DNA from: Streptomyces violaceoruber
Lineage (GTDB): Bacteria; Actinomycetota; Actinomycetes; Streptomycetales; Streptomycetaceae
Reading direction: 5' to 3'
DNA length: 64,000 bases
Assembly (NCBI GenBank): GCA_000720805.1
Contig: JODI01000022.1
Span: forward strand, 62,001-126,000
Notes under the pieces: generated by a model
Database searches by the model: none
What the model was told of the DNA's origin: nothing
Seen by the model: the letters and a program-made list of their open reading frames with translations, nothing else
Made by a program: the position numbers and the translations under genes
Shown here: positions 40,996 through 49,445 of the stretch, piece by piece
How the letters are laid out: every line of letters begins with the position of its first letter
How positions within the stretch are numbered: the stretch's first letter is position 1

Positions 40996-41883
40996 TCACC
41001 CGTTCGCCGCGGCCGACGCCTGGGCCTCGCCGCGGCGGCGGATCTGGCGGAACGTGAACTCGGCCAGGTCGTCGCCTGTGGAGAAGACGGCCGTGTCCTT
41101 GCCCGTCACGTCCTTGCCGTTGGTGAAGCCGGTGATCGTGAAGTAGGCGTAGCGGCCGTAGGAGTTGATGGTCGAGCGGCAGATCGCGGAGTTGCAGAAG
41201 GCCTTGACGCCCTTTCCGTCCAGGGACGCGACGATGCTCTGCTTGTTCGTCTGGCTCTTGGCCTTGGTCGCCGCCGCCTCGGTGTCGAAGACGGCCACAC
41301 CGACCGTGACCGCGATGCCGCCCTGGGTGTAGGTGACGCGCATCAGCCGGGTGCAGTCGTTGCCGGTGAGGGCCTTCGGGAGGGTGCCCTTCGCGGCCGA
41401 CGCGCAGTTCTTGGTGTCGGCCGTCGGGCCCTTCTTGTAGATGGTCGAGCCCATGGTCAGCTGGGTGCCCGGGTACAGGATGTCCGGGGCGAGCGGCGCG
41501 GTGTCCTTGCTCTTGCTGGCCACGAAGTCCTTCGGGTCCAGCGGCGGCGGGACGCTGGTCGGCGCGAAGGACGGGGTCGAGGTGTTGGACCCGCTCGGGA
41601 GGCCGCCGGCCGCCGGCAGTGAGGAGGCCGGCCTGTTCGAGGCCTCGTCGTCGCCGTTCGCCGACACCACCGCCATGGCGACGGCCGTGCCGATCGCGAC
41701 CGTGGCGAGCGCGCCACCGCCGATGAACAGCAGTCGTCGCCGCTTGTTGCGCGTCTCGGACGCCTCGGCGAGCGCGGCCCAGTCCGGGGACCCGGCGGCG
41801 CCGCCGTCCCACGGCTGCTGCTGGGATTGCGGTTTCCAGGGATCCCACTGCGACTGGGGTCCCCCCTGCTGCCCAAAGCTCAT
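40996..41883 (-). CDS. Single-pass membrane protein of unknown function
   Basis: 295 residues. A Gln/Pro/Trp-rich cytoplasmic start (WDPWKPQSQQQPWDGG), one membrane helix at about residues 51-73 (LLFIGGGALATVAIGTAVAMAV), a Pro/Ser linker and an extracytoplasmic domain of about 170 residues with several cysteines (NCASAAKG, NDCTRL, FCNSAICRS). ATG 41883 is used; ATG 41892 would add MRP. Neither has a clear ribosome site. Family not recognised; the pattern is common in Streptomyces. Confidence 0.8.
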   Translation of the reverse strand: MSFGQQGGPQSQWDPWKPQSQQQPWDGGAAGSPDWAALAEASETRNKRRRLLFIGGGALATVAIGTAVAMAVVSANGDDEASNRPASSLPAAGGLPSGSNTSTPSFAPTSVPPPLDPKDFVASKSKDTAPLAPDILYPGTQLTMGSTIYKKGPTADTKNCASAAKGTLPKALTGNDCTRLMRVTYTQGGIAVTVGVAVFDTEAAATKAKSQTNKQSIVASLDGKGVKAFCNSAICRSTINSYGRYAYFTITGFTNGKDVTGKDTAVFSTGDDLAEFTFRQIRRRGEAQASAAANG

Positions 41884-41892
41884 GGGGCGCAT

Positions 41893-42277
41893 CTTAGACG
41901 GGCCGAGGGGTGTGGCGGTCCGTCTCAAGAAGCTCTGGAACCCCCGGCGTTCGGCCGCTGAACGACCGCAAAAGCGACATCTCCGGGTGGTTGGTGCGCA
42001 GGGTGGGCGGGCGCCGGCGGGTGGCGCCGGCCGCGGGTGCGTCCGGGCTGACCTCGGGCGGAGGGGCGGGGCGCCGTCGTCGTCGGGGCCGCGTGCGGCT
42101 GGGCGGCCGGTGGATCCTCGTATGGCGTTCCACACCTCCCGCACCTCTACGGCCCCCCGCGCCCTGTGATCACTCTCCGCGCCCGGGTCGTCACCGGAAC
42201 CGTGCGCCGGTGTCCGGGGGGCCGATCGGGTGGACGTACACTGTGGGAGGGCCCGTCCGGTTGCGAAACAGCTCGTT
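41893..42277. other. Non-coding stretch between the membrane-protein gene and the rplM promoter
   Basis: About 385 bases with only shadow frames on both strands. Nothing recognisable. Confidence 0.5.
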
Positions 42278-42307
42278 TTGACCCGGCCAGGGCGCCGCAG
42301 GTATCCT
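42278..42307 (+). promoter_or_regulatory. Promoter of rplM-rpsI
   Basis: TTGACC (42278-42283), 18-nt spacer, TATCCT (42302-42307): good HrdB-type match. Predicted start near 42314 gives a leader of about 175 nt. Confidence 0.8.
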
Positions 42308-42487
42308 GCATGTTCGTTGTGTATTGGCTTGCTCATTCTCACGGGACGGGCCCTTACACCGGTCCACCGGGCCGATGACCAGCGACCCCACGTACGCGGT
42401 ATGCGTCGCCGCAGTGCGGTCCAGGCTGTCGTGATCGTTTCGGTGACCTTGTCTAGGACCATTCACTCGAAGCGAAGGCTACGAACC

Positions 42488-42931
42488 GTGCGTACGTACA
42501 GCCCCAAGCCCGGCGATGTGACGCGCCAGTGGCACGTCATCGACGCTCAGGACGTTGTCCTGGGTCGTCTCGCCACTACCGCCGCGTCCCTTCTGCGGGG
42601 CAAGCACAAGCCGATCTACGCGCCTCACGTCGACACCGGTGACTTCGTCGTCATCATCAACGCCGACAAGGTGCACCTCTCCGGCAACAAGCGCACTCAG
42701 AAGCTCGCGTACCGCCACTCCGGCTACCCGGGTGGTCTGCGCTCCGTCCGTTACGACGAGCTGCTCGACAAGAACCCCGAGAAGGCCATCGAGAAGGCCG
42801 TCAAGGGCATGCTCCCCAAGAACACTCTGGGCCGTCAGATGCTCTCGAAGCTGAAGGTCTACAAGGGTGACCAGCACCCGCACGCCGCCCAGCAGCCGGT
42901 GCCGTTCGAGATCACCCAGGTCGCGCAGTAA
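42488..42931 (+). CDS. rplM: 50S ribosomal protein L13
   Basis: 147 residues. Early 50S assembly protein. GTG start at 42488 gives [20 protein letters not shown], the standard actinobacterial N-terminus; the frame is open upstream but into leader sequence. Conserved [10 protein letters not shown] and [13 protein letters not shown]. Operon with rpsI, 42 bases downstream. Confidence 0.98.
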   Translation: MRTYSPKPGDVTRQWHVIDAQDVVLGRLATTAASLLRGKHKPIYAPHVDTGDFVVIINADKVHLSGNKRTQKLAYRHSGYPGGLRSVRYDELLDKNPEKAIEKAVKGMLPKNTLGRQMLSKLKVYKGDQHPHAAQQPVPFEITQVAQ

Positions 42932-42973
42932 GTCCGGCCACCCCCTAAGACTGAACAGAATCTGAGGAGAATC

Positions 42974-43486
42974 GTGGCCGAGACCACTGCCGAGCAGCCG
43001 CTCGAAGAGCTTGACATCGACAGCTACACCACGGAGTCGGACGTCCCCGTCGAGGGCGAGTACACCTCCGAGTCCCTCGCGTCCCGTTTCGGTGAGCCCC
43101 AGCCGGCCGCCGGCCTGGGCCGCCGCAAGAACGCCATCGCCCGCGTCCGGATCGTCCCGGGCACCGGCAAGTGGAAGATCAACGGTCGCACCCTCGAGGA
43201 CTACTTCCCGAACAAGGTGCACCAGCAGGAAGTCAACGAGCCCTTCAAGGTGCTCGAACTCGAGGGCCGTTACGACGTCATCGCCCGCATCGCGGGTGGC
43301 GGTGTCTCCGGTCAGGCCGGTGCGCTCCGTCTCGGTGTCGCCCGCGCGCTGAACGAGGCCGACGTCGACAACAACCGCGGCGCCCTCAAGAAGGCCGGCT
43401 TCCTCCGTCGCGACGACCGTGCGGTCGAGCGCAAGAAGGCCGGTCTGAAGAAGGCCCGCAAGGCCCCGCAGTACAGCAAGCGCTAA
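42974..43486 (+). CDS. rpsI: 30S ribosomal protein S9
   Basis: 170 residues. The last residues (APQYSKR) reach the P-site tRNA. The core starts at [16 protein letters not shown]; before it lies an acidic 48-residue extension ([17 protein letters not shown]) typical of Streptomyces. Ribosome site GAGGAGA before GTG. Ended by a terminator with T tract. Confidence 0.98.
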   Translation: MAETTAEQPLEELDIDSYTTESDVPVEGEYTSESLASRFGEPQPAAGLGRRKNAIARVRIVPGTGKWKINGRTLEDYFPNKVHQQEVNEPFKVLELEGRYDVIARIAGGGVSGQAGALRLGVARALNEADVDNNRGALKKAGFLRRDDRAVERKKAGLKKARKAPQYSKR

Positions 43487-43505
43487 GCTTCGCTGCCTGC
43501 TCGTA

Positions 43506-43550
43506 CGAACGCCCCGGCGGCACGCCACAGTGCTGTCGGGGCGTTCGTTT
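43506..43550 (+). terminator. Intrinsic terminator after rpsI
   Basis: CGAACGCCCCGGC / GTCGGGGCGTTCG, 13 bp with one wobble, then TTT. It ends the rplM-rpsI transcript 20 bases after the stop. Confidence 0.9.
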
Positions 43551-43661
43551 ATCACTGCCGGGGGCGTATAACGGCACAAGACGTTCTAAGGCTTGTGTGA
43601 TCGGATGCCGCTATCCGTTGTGAGCGCGCCTTGCGAAACTGACGCTTCCTCAGGAGGACAA

Positions 43662-45020
43662 GTGGGACGACTCTTCGGCACGGACGGCGTGCGCGGTGTA
43701 GCCAACGCGGATCTGACGGCCGAGATGGCGCTCGGCCTCTCCGTCGCCGCGGCGCACGTACTGGCCGAGGCGGGCACGTTCGAGGGCCACCGGCCGACCG
43801 CCGTGGTCGGACGGGACCCGCGTGCGTCCGGGGAGTTTCTGGAGGCCGCGGTGGTCGCGGGCCTCGCCAGCGCGGGCGTGGACGTCCTGCGTGTGGGCGT
43901 GCTGCCGACACCGGCGGTGGCGTATCTGACGGCCGCGCTCAGCGCCGACCTCGGGGTCGTGCTCTCCGCCAGCCACAACGCCATGCCCGACAACGGCATC
44001 AAGTTCCTCTCCCGCGGCGGGCACAAGCTCGACGACGAGCTGGAGGAACGGATCGAGGCGATCTACGAGGAGCACCGCACCGGCGCCCCGTGGGACCGGC
44101 CGACGGGTGCGGGCGTGGGGCGTGTGCGGTCGTACGAGGAGGGGTTCGACCAGTACGTCGCCCATCTCGTCGGCGTACTCCCGAACCGTCTGGACGGTTT
44201 GAAGATCGTCCTCGACGAGGCGCACGGCGCCGCCGCCCGGGTCTCGCCGGAGGCGTTCACGCGGGCCGGTGCCGAGGTCGTCCTGATCGGGGCCGAGCCG
44301 AACGGGCTCAACATCAACGACGGCTGCGGGTCCACCCACCTCGACCCGCTCAAGGCCGCGGTCGTCGAGCACGGGGCGGACTTCGGCATCGCGCACGACG
44401 GGGACGCCGACCGGTGCCTGGCCGTCGACCACACCGGTGCGGAGGTGGACGGTGACCAGATCATGGCCGTCCTCGCGCTGGCGATGCGGGAGCGGGGGGC
44501 GTTGCGGGCCGACACCGTGGTGGCCACCGTCATGTCCAACCTCGGCTTCAAGCTGGCGCTGGAGCGGGAGGGGCTGAATCTCGTCCAGACCGCGGTGGGG
44601 GACCGGTATGTGCTGGAGGAGATGAAGGAGCACGGGTACGCGCTCGGGGGTGAGCAGTCCGGGCACGTGATCATTCTCGACCACGCGACGACCGGGGACG
44701 GCACGCTGACCGGGTTGCTGCTCGCCGCTCGGGTGGCGGAGAGCGGGCGGTCGCTGCGGGAGCTGGCGGCGGTGATGGAGCGGTTGCCGCAGGTTCTGAT
44801 CAACGTGCCCGATGTGGACCGGTCGCGGGTGCGGACCTCTGCCGAGCTGGTGACGGCTGTCGCCGACGCGGAGCGGGAACTCGGTGCGACGGGGCGGGTG
44901 TTGTTGCGGCCGTCCGGTACCGAGCCGTTGGTGCGGGTGATGGTCGAGGCCGCGGACATCGACCAGGCTCGGTCTGTCGCCGGGCGGTTGGCCGATGTGG
45001 TGAAGTCGGCGCTGGGGTAG
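43662..45020 (+). CDS. glmM: Phosphoglucosamine mutase
   Basis: 452 residues. Interconverts glucosamine-6-phosphate and glucosamine-1-phosphate for UDP-GlcNAc and peptidoglycan synthesis. Catalytic phosphoserine Ser104 in [11 protein letters not shown]; metal loop DGDADR; sugar loop GGEQSGHVI; phosphate site [13 protein letters not shown] 43662 is used because AGGAGGA lies just upstream and [11 protein letters not shown] is the standard N-terminus. glmS, the previous step in the pathway, lies at 49446. Confidence 0.98.
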   Translation: MGRLFGTDGVRGVANADLTAEMALGLSVAAAHVLAEAGTFEGHRPTAVVGRDPRASGEFLEAAVVAGLASAGVDVLRVGVLPTPAVAYLTAALSADLGVVLSASHNAMPDNGIKFLSRGGHKLDDELEERIEAIYEEHRTGAPWDRPTGAGVGRVRSYEEGFDQYVAHLVGVLPNRLDGLKIVLDEAHGAAARVSPEAFTRAGAEVVLIGAEPNGLNINDGCGSTHLDPLKAAVVEHGADFGIAHDGDADRCLAVDHTGAEVDGDQIMAVLALAMRERGALRADTVVATVMSNLGFKLALEREGLNLVQTAVGDRYVLEEMKEHGYALGGEQSGHVIILDHATTGDGTLTGLLLAARVAESGRSLRELAAVMERLPQVLINVPDVDRSRVRTSAELVTAVADAERELGATGRVLLRPSGTEPLVRVMVEAADIDQARSVAGRLADVVKSALG

Positions 45021-45044
45021 TCGCCCCGGGTCCTTCGGGCTTCC

Positions 45045-45069
45045 GGGTGCGGGTGCGGGTGCGGGGTGC
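45045..45069 (+). repeat. Four GGGTGC hexamers
   Basis: GGGTGC three times in tandem (45045-45062) and once more at 45064-45069, shortly after the glmM stop. Confidence 0.7.
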
Positions 45070-45099
45070 GGGTTTGATGTGGCTGGCCGCGCCCACGAC

Positions 45100-45137
45100 G
45101 GGGGTCCCCCGCTCGAGCGAAGCCGAGAGCGGGGAGG
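45100..45137 (+). repeat. Dispersed Streptomyces palindromic repeat
   Basis: CCCCGCTC, GAGCGAAGCC, GAGAGCGGGG in succession forms a hairpin. I recall this sequence, with GCTCGAGCGAAGCCGAGAG at its centre, as a very common intergenic repeat in Streptomyces genomes. Confidence 0.65.
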
Positions 45138-45158
45138 AGCCGCACATCGGCAGAGCCC

Positions 45159-45177
45159 CGCGCCCCCTCGGGGCGCG
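45159..45177. terminator. Hairpin between converging glmM and DUF389 genes
   Basis: CGCGCCCC / GGGGCGCG, perfect 8 bp, loop CTC. It lies 23 bases beyond the DUF389 stop and can serve both strands. Confidence 0.65.
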
Positions 45178-45200
45178 TTGCGGCTCCCGGTCCCGGTGAT

Positions 45201-46136
45201 TCAAGCCGCTGACCGTTTGCGCTGCGCCGACCAGAGCCACTTCTGGAGCATCAGGGTCAGGGTGCCCGCCAGGATGATGCCCAGGAGGTTCAGCAGGAGC
45301 TGTTCCGTGGAGTGCCATGCCTGGTTGGTGTCGCTGTAGATCAGGGCTACGGCCGCGTTGGCGGCGGCCGGGACCGTCGTGACCGAGATGGCCACGCCCA
45401 CCAGGGCACCGGACTTGGCGGACGTCAGGGAGAGCGTGCCGGCGGCTCCGGCGAGCACCGCCACGACGAACGAGAACCAGTCGGGGGCGTAGATGAATCC
45501 CGTGTTGGGCCGCTCGGCCTCCAACCGGGCCTCGGTGAACAGGCCGACGGCGTCCATGAAGAGGCTGAAGCCGACGGTCACCACCATCGCCACCGCGAAG
45601 CCCACCAGCAGCGCGATCAGTGAGCGGAGCGCGAGGCGGGGCGCCCGTTGGACGGCGGCCGTGCAGATGCCGGCCAGGGGACCGAACTCCGGGCCGACCG
45701 CCATCGCGCCGACGATCAGGATCGCGTTGTCCAGCACCACACCGCAGGCCGCGATCATCGTGGCGAGCGTGATGAACGCCAAGTAGGTGACGGAGAGGGT
45801 CGACTCCTCGTGGGTCGCGTCGGTGAGGTGCTCCCACAGGACGGCGTCCGCGCCCTCGCCGGGGGCGTCCTCCTCGGCCTGGTCGGCGCGCTTGGAGAGG
45901 GACAGGTCGATGTTCTCGACGGCGATGGAGCCGGTGGTGTCGAGGTCCAACTTCTGCAGTCCGCTGAGGAGTTCGTCACCGGCCTCGCGGGCGACATCGC
46001 ACATCACCACGTCCCCGGCGGGAATGCGGGCGGTGCCCGGCAGGACGACGAGGTGGGTGGTGCCGACCGTTTTCTCGATCAGACGGACCACGTCGTCGGT
46101 CTTGTCGGACGGTGTGATGAGGCGCAGATGCAGCAT
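45201..46136 (-). CDS. DUF389-family membrane protein
   Basis: 311 residues. The N-terminal 105 residues are soluble (ferredoxin-like fold expected), followed by six hydrophobic helices including the DUF389 hallmark ILIVGAMAVGPEFGPLAGICTAAVQR. Function of the family is unknown; a transport role has been suggested. It begins 16 bases after coaA on the same strand, so it may be co-transcribed, though no functional link is known. Confidence 0.9.
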   Translation of the reverse strand: MLHLRLITPSDKTDDVVRLIEKTVGTTHLVVLPGTARIPAGDVVMCDVAREAGDELLSGLQKLDLDTTGSIAVENIDLSLSKRADQAEEDAPGEGADAVLWEHLTDATHEESTLSVTYLAFITLATMIAACGVVLDNAILIVGAMAVGPEFGPLAGICTAAVQRAPRLALRSLIALLVGFAVAMVVTVGFSLFMDAVGLFTEARLEAERPNTGFIYAPDWFSFVVAVLAGAAGTLSLTSAKSGALVGVAISVTTVPAAANAAVALIYSDTNQAWHSTEQLLLNLLGIILAGTLTLMLQKWLWSAQRKRSAA

Positions 46137-46152
46137 GGCCGCAGAGTAACCG

Positions 46153-47142
46153 TCACAGCTTGCGCAGGCTCAGCCGCTGCACCTTGTGGTCGGGGCCCTT
46201 GCGGATGATGAGGGCGGCACGGCCGCGGGTGGGGGCCACGTTCTGGACCAGGTTGGGCCGGTTGATCGTGCGCCAGGTGGTGCGGGCGTAGTCGAGGGCC
46301 TCCTCCTCGGAGACCTGGGTGTACTTGCGGAAGTACGAGGACGGGTTCTGGAAGGCCGTGGCGCGCAGCTTCTTGAAGCGGTTGAGGTACCAGCGCTCGA
46401 TGTCCTCGGTGCGGGCGTCGACGTACACACTGAAGTCGAAGTAGTCGGCGAGACCGACGCGGGTGCGGCCGTCCTTGCCGGGCAGCGCGGGCTGGAGGAC
46501 GTTGAGGCCCTCGACGATCAGGATGTCGGGGCGGCGGACCGTGAGGCGCTGGTCCGGGACGATGTCGTAGATGAGGTGGGAGTAGACGGGTGCGGTGACC
46601 TCGTCCTTGCCCGCCTTGATGTCGGCGACGAAACGGGTGAGCGCGCGGCGGTCGTACGACTCGGGGAAACCTTTCCGCGACAGCAGGCCGCGGTCCTCCA
46701 GCTCCTTGGTGGGCAGCAGGAAACCGTCGGTCGTGACGAGCTCGACGCGGGGGTGTTCCGGCCAGCGGGAGAGCAGCGCCTGGAGAAGGCGGGCGACCGT
46801 GGACTTTCCTACGGCGACGGAGCCGGCGACTCCTATGACGAACGGGGTGCCGGACTGGGAGCCCTGCTCGCCGAGGAAGGTGTTCAGCGCCCCTCTCAGG
46901 CCGTCGGTGGCGCCGACGTAGAGGTTAAGGAGCCGGGAGAGCGGGAGGTAGATGTCCCGCACCTCGTCGAGGTCGATGACGTCGCCGAGGCCACGCAGCT
47001 TCTCGACCTCCTCGGCGGTGAGCGGCAACGGCGTCTTCTCGCGCAGCGCACTCCACTCGGCTCGGGTGAGGTCGACGTAAGGAGTCGCCTCCGGCCTGTG
47101 CCGGTGGGCGCTCCGGGGCATCGGGGAGACCGGAGAGATCAC
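46153..47142 (-). CDS. coaA: Pantothenate kinase, type I
   Basis: 329 residues. First and rate-limiting step of coenzyme A synthesis. P-loop [12 protein letters not shown] (residues 104-115), DGFLLP, and [14 protein letters not shown] are typical of the bacterial CoaA fold. GTG start at 47142 gives the Streptomyces-type N-terminus [19 protein letters not shown]; no clear ribosome site precedes it. Followed by the DUF389 gene. Confidence 0.97.
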   Translation of the reverse strand: MISPVSPMPRSAHRHRPEATPYVDLTRAEWSALREKTPLPLTAEEVEKLRGLGDVIDLDEVRDIYLPLSRLLNLYVGATDGLRGALNTFLGEQGSQSGTPFVIGVAGSVAVGKSTVARLLQALLSRWPEHPRVELVTTDGFLLPTKELEDRGLLSRKGFPESYDRRALTRFVADIKAGKDEVTAPVYSHLIYDIVPDQRLTVRRPDILIVEGLNVLQPALPGKDGRTRVGLADYFDFSVYVDARTEDIERWYLNRFKKLRATAFQNPSSYFRKYTQVSEEEALDYARTTWRTINRPNLVQNVAPTRGRAALIIRKGPDHKVQRLSLRKL

Positions 47143-47213
47143 AGTCCATTGTTAACGGAGTTTGAAGGGGGCGGGGGGTGGGGTGGGTCACGTCGTTGCG
47201 TGAGCGGGGTCGG

Positions 47214-47242
47214 AAAACCTCCTGGAGCGCTGCTCCAGGAGG
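47214..47242 (-). terminator. Intrinsic terminator of the glycosyltransferase gene (minus strand)
   Basis: On the minus strand CCTCCTGGAGC, loop AGC, GCTCCAGGAGG (11 bp perfect) is followed by TTTT. It lies 121 bases beyond the glycosyltransferase stop. Confidence 0.85.
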
Positions 47243-47362
47243 CGGTCCGGCCAGGAACCCCTTCGCCGTGGAGCCTTCGGGGAGGGCTTCACGGAGGGCT
47301 TCGCGCAGGGTTTCAGGGAGGAAGGAATCACCTTCTGGGAACCCCCGCCCCCTGCCGGTTCC

Positions 47363-48490
47363 TCACCCGGACAGGCTGACCCGCTCCCGCAGAGCCGACC
47401 ACACCGCGTCCGGCGTGGGGCGTCGGGCGAGCAGGTCGGACGCGGCCCGTGCCTGTGCCCGCAGCTCCGGCTCGTGCAGCAGGGTCTCCACCGTCGCTGT
47501 CAGCTTGGTCGTGTCGTCGCAGACGACACCGGCGCCGAAGCCGGCGACGAGGGACGCCACGAGCGGCTGGTTCGCCATGCGGGGCACGAAGGCCAGGGGC
47601 AGGCCGCGGGAGAGCGCGGCCAGTGTGGTCCCCGAGCCGCCTGCGGCGACCACCGCCTGGACCCGGTCCAGCAACTGCCCGATCGGCGCGAACGGGACGG
47701 CGCGTACTCGGTCGGAGTCGCCCTCGACGTCCTCGCGGCCCAGGGTGAACCCGGTGGTGACCAGGGCGTCGGCGCCGGCGTCCAGCACGGCGCGCACGGC
47801 GGTGTTGAGCAGCGCCACATCGTCCACGACCGTGCCGAGGGTCACCAGCACGACCGGGCGATCACCGTCGAAGGCGGGGATGTCGGCCACCGCCGAGGTG
47901 TTGTACGCGGTGGTTCCCATCGCGAACGCGCCCTCCCGGCGAGCGGCGTTCGGCTCACTCTCCAGCCACTCCGGCCACAACTGGACGGTCGCCGACCGGG
48001 TGGGCACGGTCAGCTCACGCTGCTCCAGCGCGCTCACCATTCCGCCCTCGAGAGCCGCGTCGACAGCCGTGGCCGGGCTGTGCACGAAGGTCACCTACGG
48101 GATGCCGAGTCGCCGCGCGACCAGCGGTGCGAGGTAGTCCCACATCTCCGCGACGATGACGTCCGGGCGCTCGTCCGTGGCTATGTCGCACAGCTCGTCG
48201 AAGGCCATGTCCGCGTAGGTCGTCGTGAACAGGGCGACGGTCTCCGCGAGCAGACCGGAACTGTCCGTCCGGTAAGCCAGCACGTCCCGCCCGGTGCGTC
48301 TGTCGTTCTCGGCAAGGATCTCGCGCAACGACGGCCCGAGGGCACGCATCGTCAGACCGTCGGCCGTGCCGTGCAGCTCGTCCGATGCCGCGACGACCAC
48401 CTCGTCCCCGGCTGCTTCGGCCGCGTGGGCGAGCGGAAGCATCGGCAGCAGGTGGCCATACGCGGGGAAGCTGGTGAAAAGCGCTTTCAT
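47363..48490 (-). pseudogene. MGT-type glycosyltransferase (GT1) gene with an internal amber codon
   Basis: The complete frame from ATG 48490 (AAAAGGA upstream) to 47363 would encode about 375 residues of a UDP-sugar glycosyltransferase of the macrolide-glycosyltransferase type: MKALFTSFPAYGHLLPMLPL acceptor domain, then PVVLVTLGTVVDD and GQLLDRVQAVVAAGGSGTT donor domain. A TAG at 48097-48095 interrupts it after ...RRLGIP, with no frameshift and an open frame on both sides. Relatives usually have Tyr here (GIPYVTF), so a single TAC-to-TAG change is likely. The donor motif reads AAGG where relatives have HGG. Divergent TetR gene at 48708. Confidence 0.85.
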
Positions 48491-48646
48491 GACGTGGTGT
48501 CGTCCTTTTCGCGTTGGTGCGTCGCACTGTCGCGACGCGAGGTTCGTGAGGAGCAGCAGGAGGCGCCACGTCGGGAGTGGTGGCGCTCCTTCGCACCCTC
48601 CGACCCCCACGCCCCCCAGCACACCCGGTGCCGCATCACCCATCAC

Positions 48647-48683
48647 ATGAGTGCGACCCACTCATCAGAGCCGCCTCTGATGA
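48647..48683. promoter_or_regulatory. Two overlapping palindromes between glycosyltransferase and tetR genes
   Basis: ATGAGTG / CACTCAT (48647-48653 and 48659-48665) overlaps a second, longer palindrome TCATCAGAG / CTCTGATGA (48662-48670 and 48675-48683, spacer CCGC), both perfect. The second fits a TetR dimer and lies just upstream of the tetR -10. Confidence 0.75.
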
Positions 48684-48694
48684 ACAGTAACAGG

Positions 48695-48700
48695 TATGAT
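48695..48700 (+). promoter_or_regulatory. -10 hexamer for a leaderless tetR transcript
   Basis: TATGAT stands seven bases before the ATG at 48708, so transcription should start at or within a base of the start codon. No clear -35. Confidence 0.6.
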
Positions 48701-48707
48701 CTTTGGC

Positions 48708-49349
48708 ATGGCAGAAGCGCGCGGCGACATCGCCCGAACGGGCAGGAGGGCCGAATACGCCCGGATGACCCGGCAGGCCATCCTGGACGCGGCCCGCGAC
48801 CTGTTCATCGAAAAGGGCTATTTCGCCACGAAGGTGGAGGAGATCGCCCGGACCGCCCGTGTCGCACCGGCAACGGTGTACGCGGTCGGCGGCGGGAAAC
48901 ACGGACTGCTCCGCACGCTGATCGAGTCCGGCACCACCGCCGAGGAGATCCCGGAGGTCCTCGCCCGGATCGAGTCGATCACCGACCCGTATGAGCTGAT
49001 CCGGTTCATCGTCCACGCCACACGCGTGCAGTTCGAGGAGTGGTCGGGCCTGATGCGGCAGGTGGTCGCCGCCGCACCCCAGGAACCCGCCGTACGGGAG
49101 ATCCAGCAGATCGCGCACGACAGCATGCGCGGCGGCCTGTCACTGACCGCCCGTCAGCTCGCCGCGATGGGCGCGCTCCGTGACGGCTTGGAGGTTTCCC
49201 GGGCCACCGACGTGCTCTGGCTCCACCTCTGCAACGCCGCCTACTTCATCCGCACTGATGACCTCGGCTGGTCGCTGGACGAGTCCGAGACCTGGCTCAT
49301 CGACGCACTGGCTTTCGCCCTGCTCGGTCACCTTCAACAGAGGGACTGA
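48708..49349 (+). CDS. TetR-family transcriptional regulator
   Basis: 213 residues. N-terminal helix-turn-helix (RQAILDAARDLFIEKGYFA, KVEEIARTARVAPATVYA) and a variable ligand domain. ATG 48708 is chosen because the only -10 (48695-48700) implies a leaderless start there; ATG 48696 would lie inside the -10. Divergent from the broken glycosyltransferase gene, with palindromes between them, so it probably controls that gene and itself, and may sense the compound the transferase modified. Confidence 0.9.
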   Translation: MAEARGDIARTGRRAEYARMTRQAILDAARDLFIEKGYFATKVEEIARTARVAPATVYAVGGGKHGLLRTLIESGTTAEEIPEVLARIESITDPYELIRFIVHATRVQFEEWSGLMRQVVAAAPQEPAVREIQQIAHDSMRGGLSLTARQLAAMGALRDGLEVSRATDVLWLHLCNAAYFIRTDDLGWSLDESETWLIDALAFALLGHLQQRD

Positions 49350-49431
49350 CCGCAGCCGGGGCTGCCCTTGACCCCCGTCGAAATTTCCGAAATCGGGCAC
49401 GGAGTGCCGTGTTCGGGCGGTGGATCGTGCG

Positions 49432-49437
49432 TAGGCT
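49432..49437 (+). promoter_or_regulatory. -10 hexamer for a leaderless glmS transcript
   Basis: TAGGCT eight bases before the glmS ATG; no Shine-Dalgarno sequence is present, and the -35 is poor. Confidence 0.5.
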
Positions 49438-49445
49438 GCCGTTCC

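Noticed and set aside
41884..42462. Long N-terminal extension of the 295-residue membrane protein (frame open to 42462)
   Set aside because: The extension is Arg/Pro-rich, lies across the rplM promoter and carries no start signal.
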